A stretch of 64,000 bases of DNA. Source: Gnetum montanum (lineage: Eukaryota > Streptophyta > Gnetopsida > Gnetales > Gnetaceae). A program made the position numbers and the translations under genes. The notes under the pieces are model-generated. The model was given only the letters and a program-made list of their open reading frames with translations, was not told the origin of the DNA and did no database searches. Numbering within the stretch: position 1 is the stretch's first letter; every line of letters begins with the position of its first letter. Shown piece by piece: positions 44,177 through 57,000 of this stretch. The stretch spans positions 525,544 through 589,543 of the forward strand of contig MNCI01008099.1 of NCBI GenBank assembly GCA_015680685.1, read 5' to 3'.

Positions 44177-46659
44177 AAACCATGACCCAAAGACCATTCA
44201 AAACCATGGGCTAACTACAACATGAATCAGATGATGAACCTTCAAGCCACAATGCAGGGCAAGTTATTGATCATCACTGGATGTACAATATGTTTGTGAT
44301 GTAAGTTAGAAGATACTTTTCCATTGATTTTAAGAACAAGGGATTAAGCATGCAACCAACAAAATTATTTTATGGATATCATTAACTGACGAAGATTTGA
44401 TCACACCTCATCAAGATTCATCAATTACAAGAGATGTTGGTAAGACAATGATACACTGGTCTAGGTAACTCTTACCCATCTTAATACTATAATTATTAAT
44501 TGATTAGGATCATTGTTAAATTTCTTTCAAGAAAGTTAGTAACCATCACCTAAATTAATCTTGTTTTGTTGAAATTCACTATCCAAGTAATCTAGAAGAT
44601 TCCAAGTTACCATATGTCAACCTAGAAATGTCAATCCAACAAAATAGGCTAGTTTGGTTCTTTTAATTCCTGAAAAATCAACTTCATTTTTGAACCTTAA
44701 AACTATGTCCAATGCATAGTACTCATCAAGACGATTCTAATGGTACAAATTTCATTTCGAACGAACTTATGGTTTTGGAGATATCAATGTTTAAAGTTTC
44801 TCGTTATACATGNNNNNNNNNNNNNNNNNNNNNNNNNNNNNNNNNNNNNNNNNNNNNNNNNNNNNNNNNNNNNNNNNNNNNNNNNNNNNNNNNNNNNNNN
44901 NNNNNNNNNNNNNNNNNNNNNNNNNNNNNNNNNNNNNNNNNNNNNNNTATATAAATAATTTTGTAGGCCATGCTAGCCCTTCAAGGGCCATGTAGGTCCC
45001 AACAGGAGTCGCACAGGGCCTGTGGACTGCGTAGGCCCAACAGGCCCTGCAAGCCATGTTAACACTATAGGATGCACAGACCTTGTAGGGACTATGCCAT
45101 CCTATTCTACCCACTACCGCCCATGCTTGCCACTACTCTCCCATGTGTTGATTAGTAGCCTTGTGTTGTTACACCAACACCACCAGTTGCCTACCCCCAC
45201 TGCTCTATCATCAATCGCACCACTGCTGCTACCACTCCTTTGCACACATTGCCCGCTGCATCCATTTCCTACCCTCACATTGCCTTGTAACTACCATTCC
45301 TGAAACCAGCACCAATTTCTTGCCTGCCGCTTGTCGTTTTTGCCACTGATAACTACCTCTAGCACCATTGATAATTGTCTCTAGCACTACTGATAACCAC
45401 CTCCAGTGCCACCGATAACCATTGATGACCACCTCCAACACCATTGGAAACCACCTCCAGTGCTGTGAAAAACTACCTCTTCAGACATCACTGAAAACTG
45501 CTTCTCCATGCATAGGCCTAATCAAGGCTACACAGGCTCTAACAAGGGCTACAGTGGCCCTAACATAGGCTCTGCCAGCCCATAAGAAGGCTACGCGAAC
45601 CTTGACATCAACCAGGATGGCCTAGGGGAGGGCCGCAGGGATTGCGCAATGGGCTACACTAACCCAAAAAAGGGCTATATGGACCTTGGAATGGCCATTG
45701 TCTATGCAGTAAAAACATATTCATCGAAAGATAGGAAAATTGAATTTCTCGACAACTAGTGGGAATTTTGAAATTTCCATCAATTGATGGAAAAATTTTA
45801 GAAAAAAAATTTATTTCGCCCATAATTGTTAATTTAAAACATGCACAATTATTTTCAAAAATTTGAATTGGTGCCTTGGTAACAAAGGGGATAAAAACTT
45901 TGTCATTAAGTATGCTCATTTTGGAGTAGAACTAGGATGGATGACCTCTTGGGAACTCTTGTTTTCCACACCAAAGTACTTAGACTCTAAAATCCATAAC
46001 TTTTGATTTTGGAAGCCTTTATCAGCAAATGAAGAGTCATGTTCTATAGATTTCAACCTTTCAGACCCAATGGTGGAGTCAGATCCATCCTCGAGAACTC
46101 TAAAAATTAGTGTTTACTCCTTGCTTGATATAGTGCCTCGAAATCCTCAAAAGTTTAATTTTCACACAACTTGAGCATACGATGTTCTTTTTCAACATAT
46201 GAATAGTCATTCCTAACATTTTCATCCTTTTGAACTCAATGGTGAGGTCAAATTTATCATTCAAGCATCCTTTAATTCAATGATATTATAAATTTAACCT
46301 TTTAGGCTTTAAGATTTAGTGCATAACCCTTGCATATAGTCTTAAGATCACTATGGCATGTCATTAGTTACAATGCAAGAGTTAGTATTCTTAAGGGGGG
46401 TAGAAAGGTCATAAAAAATAATATAGCTAAATATTACTAGAAATCAAGTAATGTAATTATATATTACTAAAATTAGATAATGTAGTTATCTAGTTGATGT
46501 AGTTGATTATTATTCGATGTATTAGTTAATGATTAGTTGATGTATTAGTTGGATAATTAGTTGAAGAAATAGAACAATCTTTAACCATCAAGAAAAGGGT
46601 ATATTAATCCATCCTGCAATCAAAACATAGGGCAAAACAATAAATGGAACCATAGTTTA
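44177..46659 (+). other. Internal region of element IV, with N gap and minisatellite
   Basis: No protein family is recognised. 44813-44947 is an assembly gap (135 N). At 45343-45480 a 22-24-base unit (CACTGATAACCACCTCCAGCAC and variants, in part) is repeated about six times. 45000-45650 is also rich in GGCC.TA..AGGC phrases. Confidence 0.6.
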
Positions 46660-47263
46660 CAAATTACTCTACAATGATCAATGAAGATGGATCAACAACA
46701 TTCATTATTGAGACTTTGGATTATATTTGGTATGATGCTTGATTCTTTCAAGTTACCAAGTTACTAGAGTTGATTTCTAAAGAAGAAGTTGAGAAGAATC
46801 AAGATCAAGCCTTTCCATTTCGAACAAAACCATCCAATCATATACCACTTATGGTAGAATTACAATTACTCCCATCAATTCATAAGGTTGATTAAGATCA
46901 AGAAGTATCTTACTCTTACTTTTATTTGATTAATTTTATTATTTTATTCATTGTTTAATTTATATTTCAATTAGATAAGTAAAATATCTATGATAAAAAA
47001 ATTTGGGAATAAAGAATTTTCCTTGCCTTCTCTTGGATATCCAGATCCAAGTTGCACTTTATATGATCCTAGTTAGAACTAGTGATTGGTGGTTGACAAA
47101 TCTTTAATTCATCTTTTGTCATTATCTTAGAAAACGAAGTAAGTATCAAGAAAGTAATATTTAATTTTTCATATATTTTTCTCACAGATATTTTGCTTAC
47201 AAAATAAGCAAGAAATAACTTCAAGTTCAAAGGAGAAATCAAATTATTGGAGCATAGGATCAT
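46660..47263 (+). pseudogene. Decayed 3' ORF of element IV
   Basis: With two stops read through, 46675-46900 encodes FIIETLDYIWYDA, FFQVTKL, ELISKEEVEKN and LQLLPSIHKVD, matching the open frame at 34312-33824. The protein is unknown. From 46900 to 47263 the DNA matches 33820-33440 reversed; element III enters at 47264. Confidence 0.6.
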
Positions 47264-48170
47264 TGATGAGCGGCTAGGTACCCCTACGTCCAACCATGTG
47301 AATCACGCACATTCACACGTGACTCGGTTGAATTCCGTAGACTATAAACACTTGGCATACACTAGACCCTAATCAACAAAACCTTGGGTTAGAATAGTCA
47401 TTGTCTTCCCAACCTCACTTGTGATGTCTTGATTGCGATGGTTAAGTGAGATTGAGACAAATGATTTTTATGGCTTTTTTCACTTTATCTTCTAGTAGCT
47501 AATTCTTGAAATGGAAAGTAAGGAATGGAATATTACGTAATATATAATTATCCTAATCTATATCTTAACTATTCCTAGCATAAGTATCTGATCCCATCTT
47601 CCATGCACATCCTGAGAATCCCCTAACCACTACTGGGTTACCAGACATTAAGCATCACTGGTTTACCAAGTGTTGGGTTTACGTTTGAGATGGTCGTACT
47701 TATGGTTTCTACGAACTATAAAAGAACAATGGTGATTAAAGTTATAACAATGATAACTTAAGGAATTATTAAAGCATAGAAATATTAAACTATTAAATGC
47801 ATCAAAAGACTAAGTCCAACTGCTACAAGGAATGCTTGAAAATCTCATCTTTATTTTCATTCACGCCAATGGGCTCAGGTACATTAGCAGTCGAATAAAG
47901 AGCCAGACACCTTTCTTACACCTACTGCGGGCACTTGGAAAATATTCTAACTCTTATGGAAACAAATTACAAGAGCTTCACTACAACTGCCAAAAAGGTA
48001 CCTAAGTGTGACGAAAACCCACTTATTTATAGGCTAAAATAGGCTCCATGTAAATGGGGCCATGTCGATGCATGGACAGATGCGTCGATGGGGTAACGTC
48101 AACACAACCATGTATACAAGGCTCCATATATGTGGCCTAGTCGACACATCGACTGTTTAGCTCTTCATCA
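47264..48170 (-). repeat. 3' LTR of element III
   Basis: 907 bases, plus-strand TGATGAGCGGC...CTTCATCA, matching 59697-60580. TATAAATA is at 48024-48031 on the minus strand. A decayed palindrome cluster (48058-48155: TCGATGCATGGA, CCATATATGTGG, GTCGACACATCGAC) lies upstream of it. Confidence 0.93.
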
Positions 48171-48184
48171 TACCTGCACGACTG
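48171..48184 (-). other. Polypurine tract of element III
   Basis: Minus strand CAGTCGTGCAGGTA directly before the 3' LTR, the counterpart of CAGTCGTGGGGGTA in element II. Confidence 0.6.
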
Positions 48185-48411
48185 AGTAAAAACTCTTCCT
48201 CGAGTTCCTCTACAATTTGGAAGGTATAGACTTCTTATTACAACACACATGAATTGACACACATGACATAAAACCAATTCTACTGATGCACCAAGTGCTT
48301 GAGTGTACAGAGAGGAAAAATTACAAAATTGGTAGTGTTTATAGATAAAATTGAACACTCCAATGATCCTGGATTCTCTACTGTGCTGAAAGGTGCAAAA
48401 ATTGCTAGAGA

Positions 48412-51252
48412 AGATCACACTGTCCCTAGTGGTGGTGGTTCCAATGGACCTTTACCAGCCCTTGGTGCATATGGCAGCGGTGGCGTAAACGATGGTTTTC
48501 CCATAGCAACTGCAACTTCTGGAGGCAGCTGGAAAGCCTCCAAGAGAGCCCTCATTTTTTCTTCCTTACTTCTAGGATCGTTCACTGTCCAAGTAGCTTC
48601 GCCAATGTGTGCTGGGACTAGAACCTCCCAAGGGCATGGAAGTGCAGGGAAGAGTTCTTTCAAATTGACAAACCAGGCTGCAAACTATTTTTGTTCAATG
48701 TTGAACGTTAGATTGATGACTGCAGCTGTTGGTAGTCATTCATTCGTTGGGCCAAGTTCTCAGTGACCTCATGCTGCCCTTCAAAACATGTGTAGAGAAC
48801 CTCGAGTTCTGCATTTGTTACTTCCAATTTTTGTTTTGTCACTTTATGTGCTTGGAAATCACCTTCATATAAGGAATACACGGTGGCCACTTTTTTTTTA
48901 AGATCAAACTACGGTCTTCAAGCTATTAGCATAGCCAGGTTTACATAGCGAAGGTTGGCCAACTCCATGTACTCTATCATTTCTTCAATCAGCAGTTCCT
49001 TGAGGTGGCTTTCAACCTAGTTGTAGGCATTCAACCCATCAAATATCGGTTACCACACCTCACCTCCTTCTTGGAGCTATTGGAGTGCTTAGTTCAATCT
49101 GGCCTTGGTGACTTGAATATGCTTTTCATTAACTTCCTTTTGTAATCCCACTTGGTCCCTGTAATGATTTTTCACTTTCTCAAACTTAAGGGCTTCACTT
49201 TTCCATGCGATGATTTCGATGATTTTTTTCTATAGCAGGGCACAAACCTCCTCTATAGAAAAATTTTGATTTTTGGCAGACAACCTTCTCACATTAGTGT
49301 TCACCATGGCTAGCTCTTCCTGCTGTTAGTGAATGAAGCTTTTCATATGCCCATTTTCAGTAGCCACATTGCGTAGGTGATGGACTTCTGCGGTCAGCCT
49401 GACGTTCTCCTGGCAAACCTCTGTCAAGTCCTTATCTAGATGATATAGATGAGCATCTACCAAGGACTTATCAAGGATCGCTGACTCACGCTCATCCTCA
49501 ACTATCTGAAGTTTGACTTGAAGCTGTTGAAAAGCTTCATCTCTAGTGAGTTCACTATTGAGGAGAGCTAGATTGGCAAGTTGTACCCTTAATTAGGCAA
49601 CTTCTGTTGCCAAGCGTTGAAAATTGGCTTATGCAACTTCGAGTTGCCCCTCCAAGATGAGGCTCTTACCCTTTGCCAAGAGCAACTTTGACTGGGTTGT
49701 AGTGATGTTATCTGGAAGTGGTTTCCGAGTTCCCACTAGTCAATCCAATAGTTCTTCATGTTGGGCTACATCAATTCTGCTATGTGAAGTCTCAACAGAT
49801 GCCTGTACATCTTCAAGTCCATGTACATATGGTATAGGTGCTGTCGATGCATTGTCGGCCATAGCAATTATGTCAGTAACCACCTCAGCTACAATCTCCT
49901 GTCCTTGGTGCTGCATCACCAGTATCGTCGCCCCCTCTCCATCCTCCAAGAATATTGAGAAAGTAGTAGCATTTCCTAAAATTTCAAGAAACAACTGTTG
50001 TGTGGATACCGTTACTTCTTGGACACTAGGATCAGTCCTTGCTGGTACTTGTGTTCAAATGATAGAGAACATCGGCCATGATTTTTCTAGTAGACCTACT
50101 GATCAAGCCACTTACTCCAGGTGGCTCATTGTAGGGCGATAGACTGAAGGGTCTTCTCCTCCACTGGTCCCTCTAGATTGCTCTTGTTGGCTCAAGAGCG
50201 ATTGTCAGATTTCACATATATGTTCAATAATGGTTTGTGAGCCTGACCTCATTTTTTGCATAGGTGGTGGAGGTGTTTACTGTTCTTCCTCTATTTGTGT
50301 GGTGGCCGGAGTCCTATCTTTCATCATTTCTTGCCATGAGGCAATCGGGGCATGTCGGAGTGTATCGTTGGCATAGCGTGCTATCCCTGCTCATTTGCAT
50401 AATTTCTTGATTAAGTAGGGAAAGGGTAGAGCCTACCTTCCATGTTCACTTTCAGCAAATCTTTTATCAATCTCTAAAAACAACAATTGTGAAAGGCTCA
50501 TTGGGAATTTTTCACTTAGAGAAGCACACACACAAGCAGAGAAGGCAGTGATCTTGATGGATCTCACTGTTGGGTTCAGGTGGTAAGACACAATCTTTGA
50601 GTATACACTCTCCATGGTGGTCAAAGTGCTAAACTCTTTTCGATCCACCCCATAGCACCTCCTAATTCATTCCCCTTTTACCTCAAGATCTACTTGCTTA
50701 GGAATCTCCACCACGTCAGCTCTGGTCTCAGGCAACCCTAGAGCTTGTGCAATCACTTTCACAGAGTAAGAGACATAGATGTCCTTGATTCTTACTCTAG
50801 ACCCCGGCTACCAATTTGTCCAAAAGAGATAAGTCTCTCCTAAGTGACATTCACCACTAAATGTGATGATCAGCTACAGAGGAGATTTTTTGCAATTGGA
50901 GCCTCACCTCTTCTGGTGCATTCTTAAGGAATGATCCAAAGTTTAACTCTTGCAAAACCATTCGTTGTACCTCCCTTGGCTTGATAGCGTCGAGACATTC
51001 CTAGGTCAAGGTGACCTCAAGCCATGGTGCTATCATCGGAGTCTCATCCCCTTGAGACTGTTCGCTGGGGATCTCCTCTTCAAGAATCTGATGAACAGAT
51101 TCCACATCAGGTCCTTTGCAGAGAGGGCGAGTTACATGGGCTCCCTTAGTGTGCTCTGGGTGTTGCAGACCTCATGCTCTTCCCATTTGTGGCCACTTGT
51201 TCCTTAGTTGTGATGGTCCTTCTCCCCTTGGATGTCTTGGTTTCGATGCCAT
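48412..51252 (-). pseudogene. ORF2 of element III: plant-transposon-domain and coiled-coil protein
   Basis: The reading region of about 946 codons starts at ATG 51252, directly after a splice-acceptor-like TTTGATTACAG, and ends near 48412. It corresponds in order and length to ORF2 of element II. N-terminal part: RMVLQELNFGSFLKNAPEEV (near 50950), then KEFSTLTTMESVYSKIVSYHL, then AFSACVCASLSEKFPMSLSQ (50640-50440), aligning with KGLKRISTYVARG... in II. The middle is coiled-coil-like (49990-48710). The C-terminus LPCPWEVLVPAHIGEATW then DPRSKEEK and KGPLEPPP (48640-48415) matches II well. It has stops and at least two frameshifts, so the copy is broken. Function is unknown. Confidence 0.7.
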
Positions 51253-51680
51253 CTGTAATCAAACATAACCACTAATTAATATTGTGCATAATTTGCTCAA
51301 AATGGTTGTCATACACCTTCTCAGTTTGACTAAGTTATGCAATTGGCTCATGTATCCCATTAAATTTTCCCGAAGTGTTAGTTGATAGGTTAAAACCAAA
51401 AACAATAAGGCATGAGTTGGGGTTAGAATATTGTTTTTGTTTCTCCTTTTAAGAGGTGGTAAGTCTATATTGATTGTAATAGTAAATAATTAATTAATTT
51501 CAATAAACCTCACACCCCCACAACTAAGAGCATACCTCCAGTTGCTAAAGAGGAAAAGGATAGGTTGATTAGGACACGTGGTAGAAAACGTAAGTGCTTG
51601 GAAGAAGAGGCAAGGTAAAAAAATGAAAAATCTCCCCCCAATTTGTTTACAAAATGAACAACAATGTAAGGCACAATGGG

Positions 51681-51795
51681 GGCATATATAGGGGTTTATG
51701 GTTGCATCAACAGGGTCGTGTATATGCGGCCACGTATACACAGCCACGTATACGCAGGGGGCTGCATATATGGGGCCCCGTATATGTATGGGATT
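51681..51795 (-). promoter_or_regulatory. Internal palindrome cluster and TATA box of element III
   Basis: CATATATGGGGCCCCGTATA(TG) at 51765-51786 is a 22-base palindrome with one mismatch. CCACGTATACACAG and CCACGTATACGCAG units lie beside it (51729-51757). On the minus strand TATATATG (51683-51690) follows, and ORF2 begins 430 bases on. The 22-base palindrome is the same as in the element III LTR (60521-60542) apart from two bases. Confidence 0.72.
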
Positions 51796-51799
51796 GCAC

Positions 51800-53414
51800 C
51801 TGTTGACCAGCGTTGACCTAACAAAGGAAAGCCCAAAAAAGTCTATTCAAAATGCCAAATTGGGACGATTTAGGAGCTCTAGAGACTAGGAACTCGATTG
51901 GGAGAAAGAGAAAGGTAAGTGGGGCAAAAAAGGGAGTCAAAAGTAGGAGAATGTGGTGAAAAAGAACTCTGCAGAGAAGAAGTTGAGTTATGGGTATCAT
52001 GAAAATGATCAACCAACAAAATCAAAAGGATGGGAGGCTAACAAACAGGACCAGGAATATGCAAGTAGGTCCTCCCCGTAGCAAGTGGTAGCCTCAATAG
52101 CCCTTGCATAACCTCAACACCAAAGTCTGTGGGCCCTGGGGCCAGGAAATGGTGATTGTAAGTTAATACTCCCATCCATGAGAACCTACTGAAGCATGAG
52201 AAGTTCATGGAAATCACGACAAACCCTCAAAACATAAGATAGACAGTGAGGTGAGTCATGGAGAGAAATGGATGAAGAGAAAGGAAAGAGACCCATTTCA
52301 ATTATCGATGACATGAAACCCTATGTGAAGTCGTGGTTAAGTGACCCGGTAGGATTGTTCCCGAGTTCAGACCCAAAACCAACCACATATAGTGAAATCA
52401 TAGTAACATGCGAAGACTCGTCCATCCCCCAAGTGTACAAGAATGTAGCCACAGAGAACCACCACTCCAACAGGTGTGAGCGGAAGGAAGTGAAATGGGA
52501 CTAATTTAGAGGGGATGAAGGGAGTCCCATAACTAGTGCTTGTGGCCCATGAGAGGCGATCTAAGGGGTGTGCTTTGAATTCCCACATAGTTAGGATTTT
52601 ATTTTTATTTTTGTTTTTATTTCGTGGGAACCACACCATGCAACGACCCATGCTTGGTTGCATGCATTCGACCGAGGGGTGTGCTTTGAATCCTCATGTG
52701 TTTTTTTTCTTCTTTTTTTACAATTTTTGATGAGGACCACACCATGCAAGGTTAAATTTCTAAGGAGCTTCCTTGTAGAAAAGAACTTGGAGTGGTAAGA
52801 AATCCGTAAGGGCACTCCCAAAACCCAGGGGACAGAAAGGGATGACGAATGTTGCATTCCTCTTGAAGTCATGCCTGATTCAAACCATTGGGTCATCCTT
52901 GAGTCTGGAAACTACACAAGTTACACATTAATTAAAATGTTTTTTAGGTGAAGGGGGTTGCATGTTTCCAAAGGGAGGAAAACCATGGAGTGTATGAATG
53001 GGTGGATGACATGGACTCACTAAAAATTTTATGAGATGAAAGTAGACATAAATTCCAAGAACAACAATGTGAGGGTGGGAGCGAGATTAAATAGGTGGAC
53101 TATTTCACGTGACCCATCGCAATGAAAACCATCCACACCACCTGATGATAATAAGATGACTTATTAGCAACCAATTGGAAATGAAACACACACACACACA
53201 CACAAATAATCAACAAAGAAATGGAAAATTAATTAAAGAAAGAAAAACTTAGTAAGAATTGGAAAATGTATGAACGATGTTGAAAAAGAAAAAAGTAAAA
53301 AAAAATTCCAAAAACAGTGGGGGACATAGTAGAATGGATTAGCATGGAGGACAGTCTCCCCCACAACTGGGCTATAAGGAGGAAACATGAAAAATGGAAC
53401 GAGGCTATCCCTGT
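51800..53414 (-). other. Spacer of element III between integrase and internal promoter
   Basis: No gene is recognised. It corresponds to the spacers in II and V (GGATGACATGGACTCACTA phrase near 53010). It contains a 111-base tandem duplication (52565-52675 and 52676-52760, GGGGTGTGCTTTGAAT) and a (CA)n run at 53188-53205. A plus-strand frame at 52268-52504 shows no family pattern. Confidence 0.55.
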
Positions 53415-54601
53415 GACGATGAGGTAGCAACACTGGTTGGGTGGAGTTCATGGAAAGGTTTTAATTATTGTTGATTGACCAATTGCATTCTCATGGGGTC
53501 CTTAGGTTTGTGTATAAGCAAGGCCCCAAATGGGAAGGTTTCAGAGACAATGTAAGGTCCTTCCCATAGTGTTTGAAACTTGGTCAGTTGCAGTACGTGT
53601 GTGGGGTTCTAGTAAAGTACCTTATCTCTACATCTAAATGTTACCTTCTAAATCCTTAGATCATGTCATTTTTTATTGTAGGCCTTATGTATCTCATTTG
53701 GTGATAGGGCCACCAATTGATTCTCATTTAGCACACTTAGGTTGATAAGTCATTCGCATTGTGCTAGTGGTAGGTCAAGACCTAAGTCATAGGTTGTAGA
53801 TAGTATCCAAAGTTCTTCCTAGATTGGAAGTTTCGGTAGCTTACCGTACACTAACTCATAGGAAAAGTAACCTATAGGAAGTTTCCAAGTGGAGTAATAG
53901 GTCCAGAGGGCATCGTTAAGTTTCGTGCTCCAATCCTTCCTATATTTACTAATGGTTTAAGTGAGGATTTTGGTGATCTCCCTATTGGTAACTTCGGCTT
54001 GCCTATTGGCTTGGGGGTGATAAGGTGTTGTAAACTTATGGGTAACCTCCAAGTGTTGTATGAGTTTACAAAAAGTGATGCCTACGAAATGTGTTCCATT
54101 GTCTGAGATGAGTGCACGTGGCACTCCAAACCTATTGATGATTTTCTATTGGACAAATCGTGTGGCAGTGTTTGAGGAACAATCGATGATGGCTACCACC
54201 TCCACCCACTTTGTGTAGTAGTCCATAGCCAAGATGATGTACACCTTTTAGTTGGATAGGGGTGTGATGGGACCAATGAAGTCGATGCCCCAGATGTCAA
54301 AGGGCTCCAGTGGTTGGATCCACTGTTGAGGTTCCTCCATTCATGCATTCATCCCACCATCTCTCTGGCATTGTTCACAGGAGTGGGTGAACCATTGTGC
54401 ATCCCTAAAAATTGTAGGCCAGTAATATCCTACAAGTAGGATCTTAATGGTTGTGCGTCGTCCAACATAGTGGCCTCCATAAGGACCCTCATTAGCATCT
54501 TGGAGGACGCGTAGTGTATCATCATCAGGGACACACCATCGAACTAGGTCATTTACACACACCTTATAAAGGTGACCATTAATCTCCATGAAGCCCATGG
54601 C
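53415..54601 (-). pseudogene. Integrase of element III
   Basis: The zinc-binding head GPYGGHYVGRRT...GYYWP...HSCEQCQRDG (54490-54350) is intact. The DDE core is legible: FDIWGIDFIGPI (first Asp), AMDYYTKWVEVVA, FGVPRALISDNGTHFV (second Asp), then TPYHPQANRQAEVTNREI (Glu). All three catalytic residues remain. The C-terminal part ends KFQTLWEGPYIVSETFPFGA (53570-53520) and LKPFHELHP. About eight in-frame stops break the frame, mostly TAG or TGA. It is the best-kept integrase in the window. Confidence 0.9.
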
Positions 54602-54759
54602 CTTATGGAGAAAATGTTGTTTCTATCGATGGTCCCACTCCTTTGGCAGTTCTTGGGTTGTGAGATAGGTGAGGATGTGGCTGAACTAAGGTGATTCTTT
54701 GGGCACCTACGTATCGACTGCTCCCACAAAGAGGAGTTCATCTAGAAATTGGTCAGAGA

Positions 54760-55090
54760 GTGGCTCCTCCTCTTCTATGTTATCCCATCATAATCGAAAT
54801 AAGTGGTCCGACCACATTCTCGGTTTCCTTCCGATCTACCATAGTGAGGTCAAATTCCTGAAGAATCACTAGCCACTGTATGATATGGGGGCTCACCGTT
54901 GGTTTGTTCATCAAGAACTGGATGGCACTGTGGTTGGTATGCATAAGCACCTTGTACCCGAGCACATAGTGTTGTAATTTTTTCAGGGTGAACACCACCG
55001 CCATCAACTCCTTTTTGATGGTGGTTTAGTTAAGCTAAGCACCCACAATGCTACGGCTTGCACAATGAATATAGTATAAGCATTTTTGAT
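54760..55090 (-). pseudogene. RNase H of element III
   Basis: Open from 55007 to 54780: ELMAVVFTLKKLQHYVLGYK, then HTNHSAIQFLMNKP and WLVILQEFDLTMVDRK. These are the usual RNase H motifs after a gypsy RT (E of the active site, TDH changed to TNH by G-to-A). It follows the RT without gap; the join contains stops. Confidence 0.85.
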
Positions 55091-55099
55091 CATCCCACT

Positions 55100-56470
55100 A
55101 TGTAAGCATGAGTCCCAATGCATAGTTGGATGCATCTGTCATGATGTAGAAGGGCCTGGACCAATTAGGTTCTTGTAGAATTGGAGTCTCTACGAGTTTC
55201 TATTTAAGCATTTGAAATGCATATTCACATTTCCTAGTCTAGATGAACTGAGCATCTTTCTTCATGAGTTCCACCAACGACTTGGCGATCTTTAAGAAAT
55301 TTTTGATGAAACACTGGTAGTAACCAGTGTGGCCAATCTTGACCAAACATCTTTTACAATCCTTGGTTTCTTGGTAATTCCTTGGATGACCCTAATTTTT
55401 TCAAGATCCACACTAATCCCTATTTGTGAAATATGGTGCCCTAGCACAATGCCCTCTTGGACCATTAAGTGGATTTTCTGCTAGTTGAGCCATAGATTAG
55501 TTTCCACATATCTTTTCATAACTTGCTCAAGGTAGTCCAAGGCTTGATCAAACGTGGCCCCATAGGTAGAGAAGTCATCCATGAAGACTTCTACCCCATT
55601 TCCAATTTGCTGCTGGAAGATGCTAAGGACAAGATGTTGGAAAGTGGAAAGCACATTACACAAGCCAAAAGGCATCTTTTTGTATGTAAAAGTTCCCCAT
55701 GGACTTGTGAAGGTTGTCTTGTCCTAGTCTTCTGGTGCAATTTGGATTTGGTTATAGCCACTATAACCATCCAAAAAGCTATAATAATGATGCCCCGCAA
55801 TGGTATCCAACACCTGGTCCACAAATGGGAGTGGGAAGTGATCTTTGAAGGTAGCCATGTTGAGCAATCAAAAATCTATACAGACCCTCCATTTGCCACC
55901 CTTCTTTGGCATAATAATGAGTGGGCTGACCCATTCACTATCGACAATGGAATAGATGAACCCCACTTTCAGTAACTGCTCGATTTCATCTTTGACGACC
56001 TACTTCAGTTTGGGGTTCAACCACCTTTGTGGTTGTTGTTGTGTCTTCATGGAGGAGTTAATATAAATCTGATGTTGGAAAACCCTAGGATCAACTGTTG
56101 TTAATTCAAAATATGACCATGCAAAAGCAGTGTTCCATTTGTTTATCACCTTTAGCAACTTCTTCTTCTATTCAGGAGTAAGGGTGGCATTGATAATTAT
56201 CGGTTTCCCATTTTGCAAAAATGCATATTCTAAGTGGGCTAGTAAGGGTTTGAGTTCCAAGGGCTCTTATTTAAAAATTTTAGGGATTTGCAATTTCCCT
56301 CAATCATCACAGTCATAAATAGTGGATACCCATTGATGAACCTCTTCCAAATCATCCATGCTTTCTACATAGGCACGTACAAGCCCCTTAGATGGTTCCA
56401 TGCACAAAATGCTACTAGTAGGATCAGCGTTCAGCCACTGGGTGCCTTCTTGATTTATTGCTGCTACGTA
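55100..56470 (-). pseudogene. Reverse transcriptase of element III
   Basis: Motifs in order: WVSPLIIMPKKGGKWRVCIDF (55925-55865; Arg of FRxLN is a stop), FPLPFVDQVLDTIAG, YSFLDGYSGYNQIQI (55795-55750), TFTYKKMPFGLCNVLSTFQ (55700-55635), the catalytic VEVFMDDFSTYG with both Asp kept (55590-55555), and LGHHISQIGISVDLEKI. The region N-terminal to it (56470-55990) carries the linker with KPLLAHLEYAFL. FMDD with FGLCN is the Athila-type pattern. A few stops occur; the core is otherwise well kept. Confidence 0.92.
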
Positions 56471-56599
56471 TAGGCATTTTTGAACTTGCAATTCCTCGAT
56501 ACACCTACTGCATGCTTGGATAAATGTCTGCTTAGTGAACCATAGCTGCTGCACATAGTTTCACCTGGAGTCACTGTACACAATGCATGGAACACGCTT

Positions 56600-57000
56600 C
56601 TTCTCAATCTTTCCAAAAGGATTTCCTTTGAAATTTCAAGGGAAAGATCTCAGAGTCCCAATCTTGCATCCACCATGCTCAGCTAGGCTCTTCCTATTAT
56701 GATTGGAAAGTTCCCCTTGCAATTCTCAACATGGATGATAAGGAAATCAGTAGGATAGGACCACCCACAAAAAGTGGTCACAATGTCCTCCACCAATCCC
56801 AAGGGAACAGTAATGGATTGGTCTACCAACTCGAGCTGAATGTTACTCTTCTTTAATGGGGGCAGGTTCCAAGTCTTGTACATGTCATGTGAAATCAAAT
56901 TGGCTCCTAAATCCGAATCCAAAAGATCCTTACATGGCTCATTTCTTGCCACTTGAAGATAGATGAGAGGGCTTCCTAGATCAGTAAATTTCTGGGGAAG
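56600..57000 (-). pseudogene. Aspartic protease of element III
   Basis: An open block of 89 codons (56952-56683): CKDLLDSDLGANLISHDMYK, then LELVDQSITVPLGLVEDIV and DFLIIHVENCKGNFPIIIGRAWL. It follows the retropepsin layout of plant elements (LxDLGAxxNLM...ADxSIxxPxGxVEDxxV...PxDFxVxD...LGRPFL). The active-site motif reads DSDLGA. It polishes Gag and Pol by cleavage in the family. Confidence 0.8.

Noticed and set aside
52268-52504. 78-codon plus-strand open frame
   Set aside because: No recognisable motif, lies in the non-coding spacer of element III on the opposite strand.
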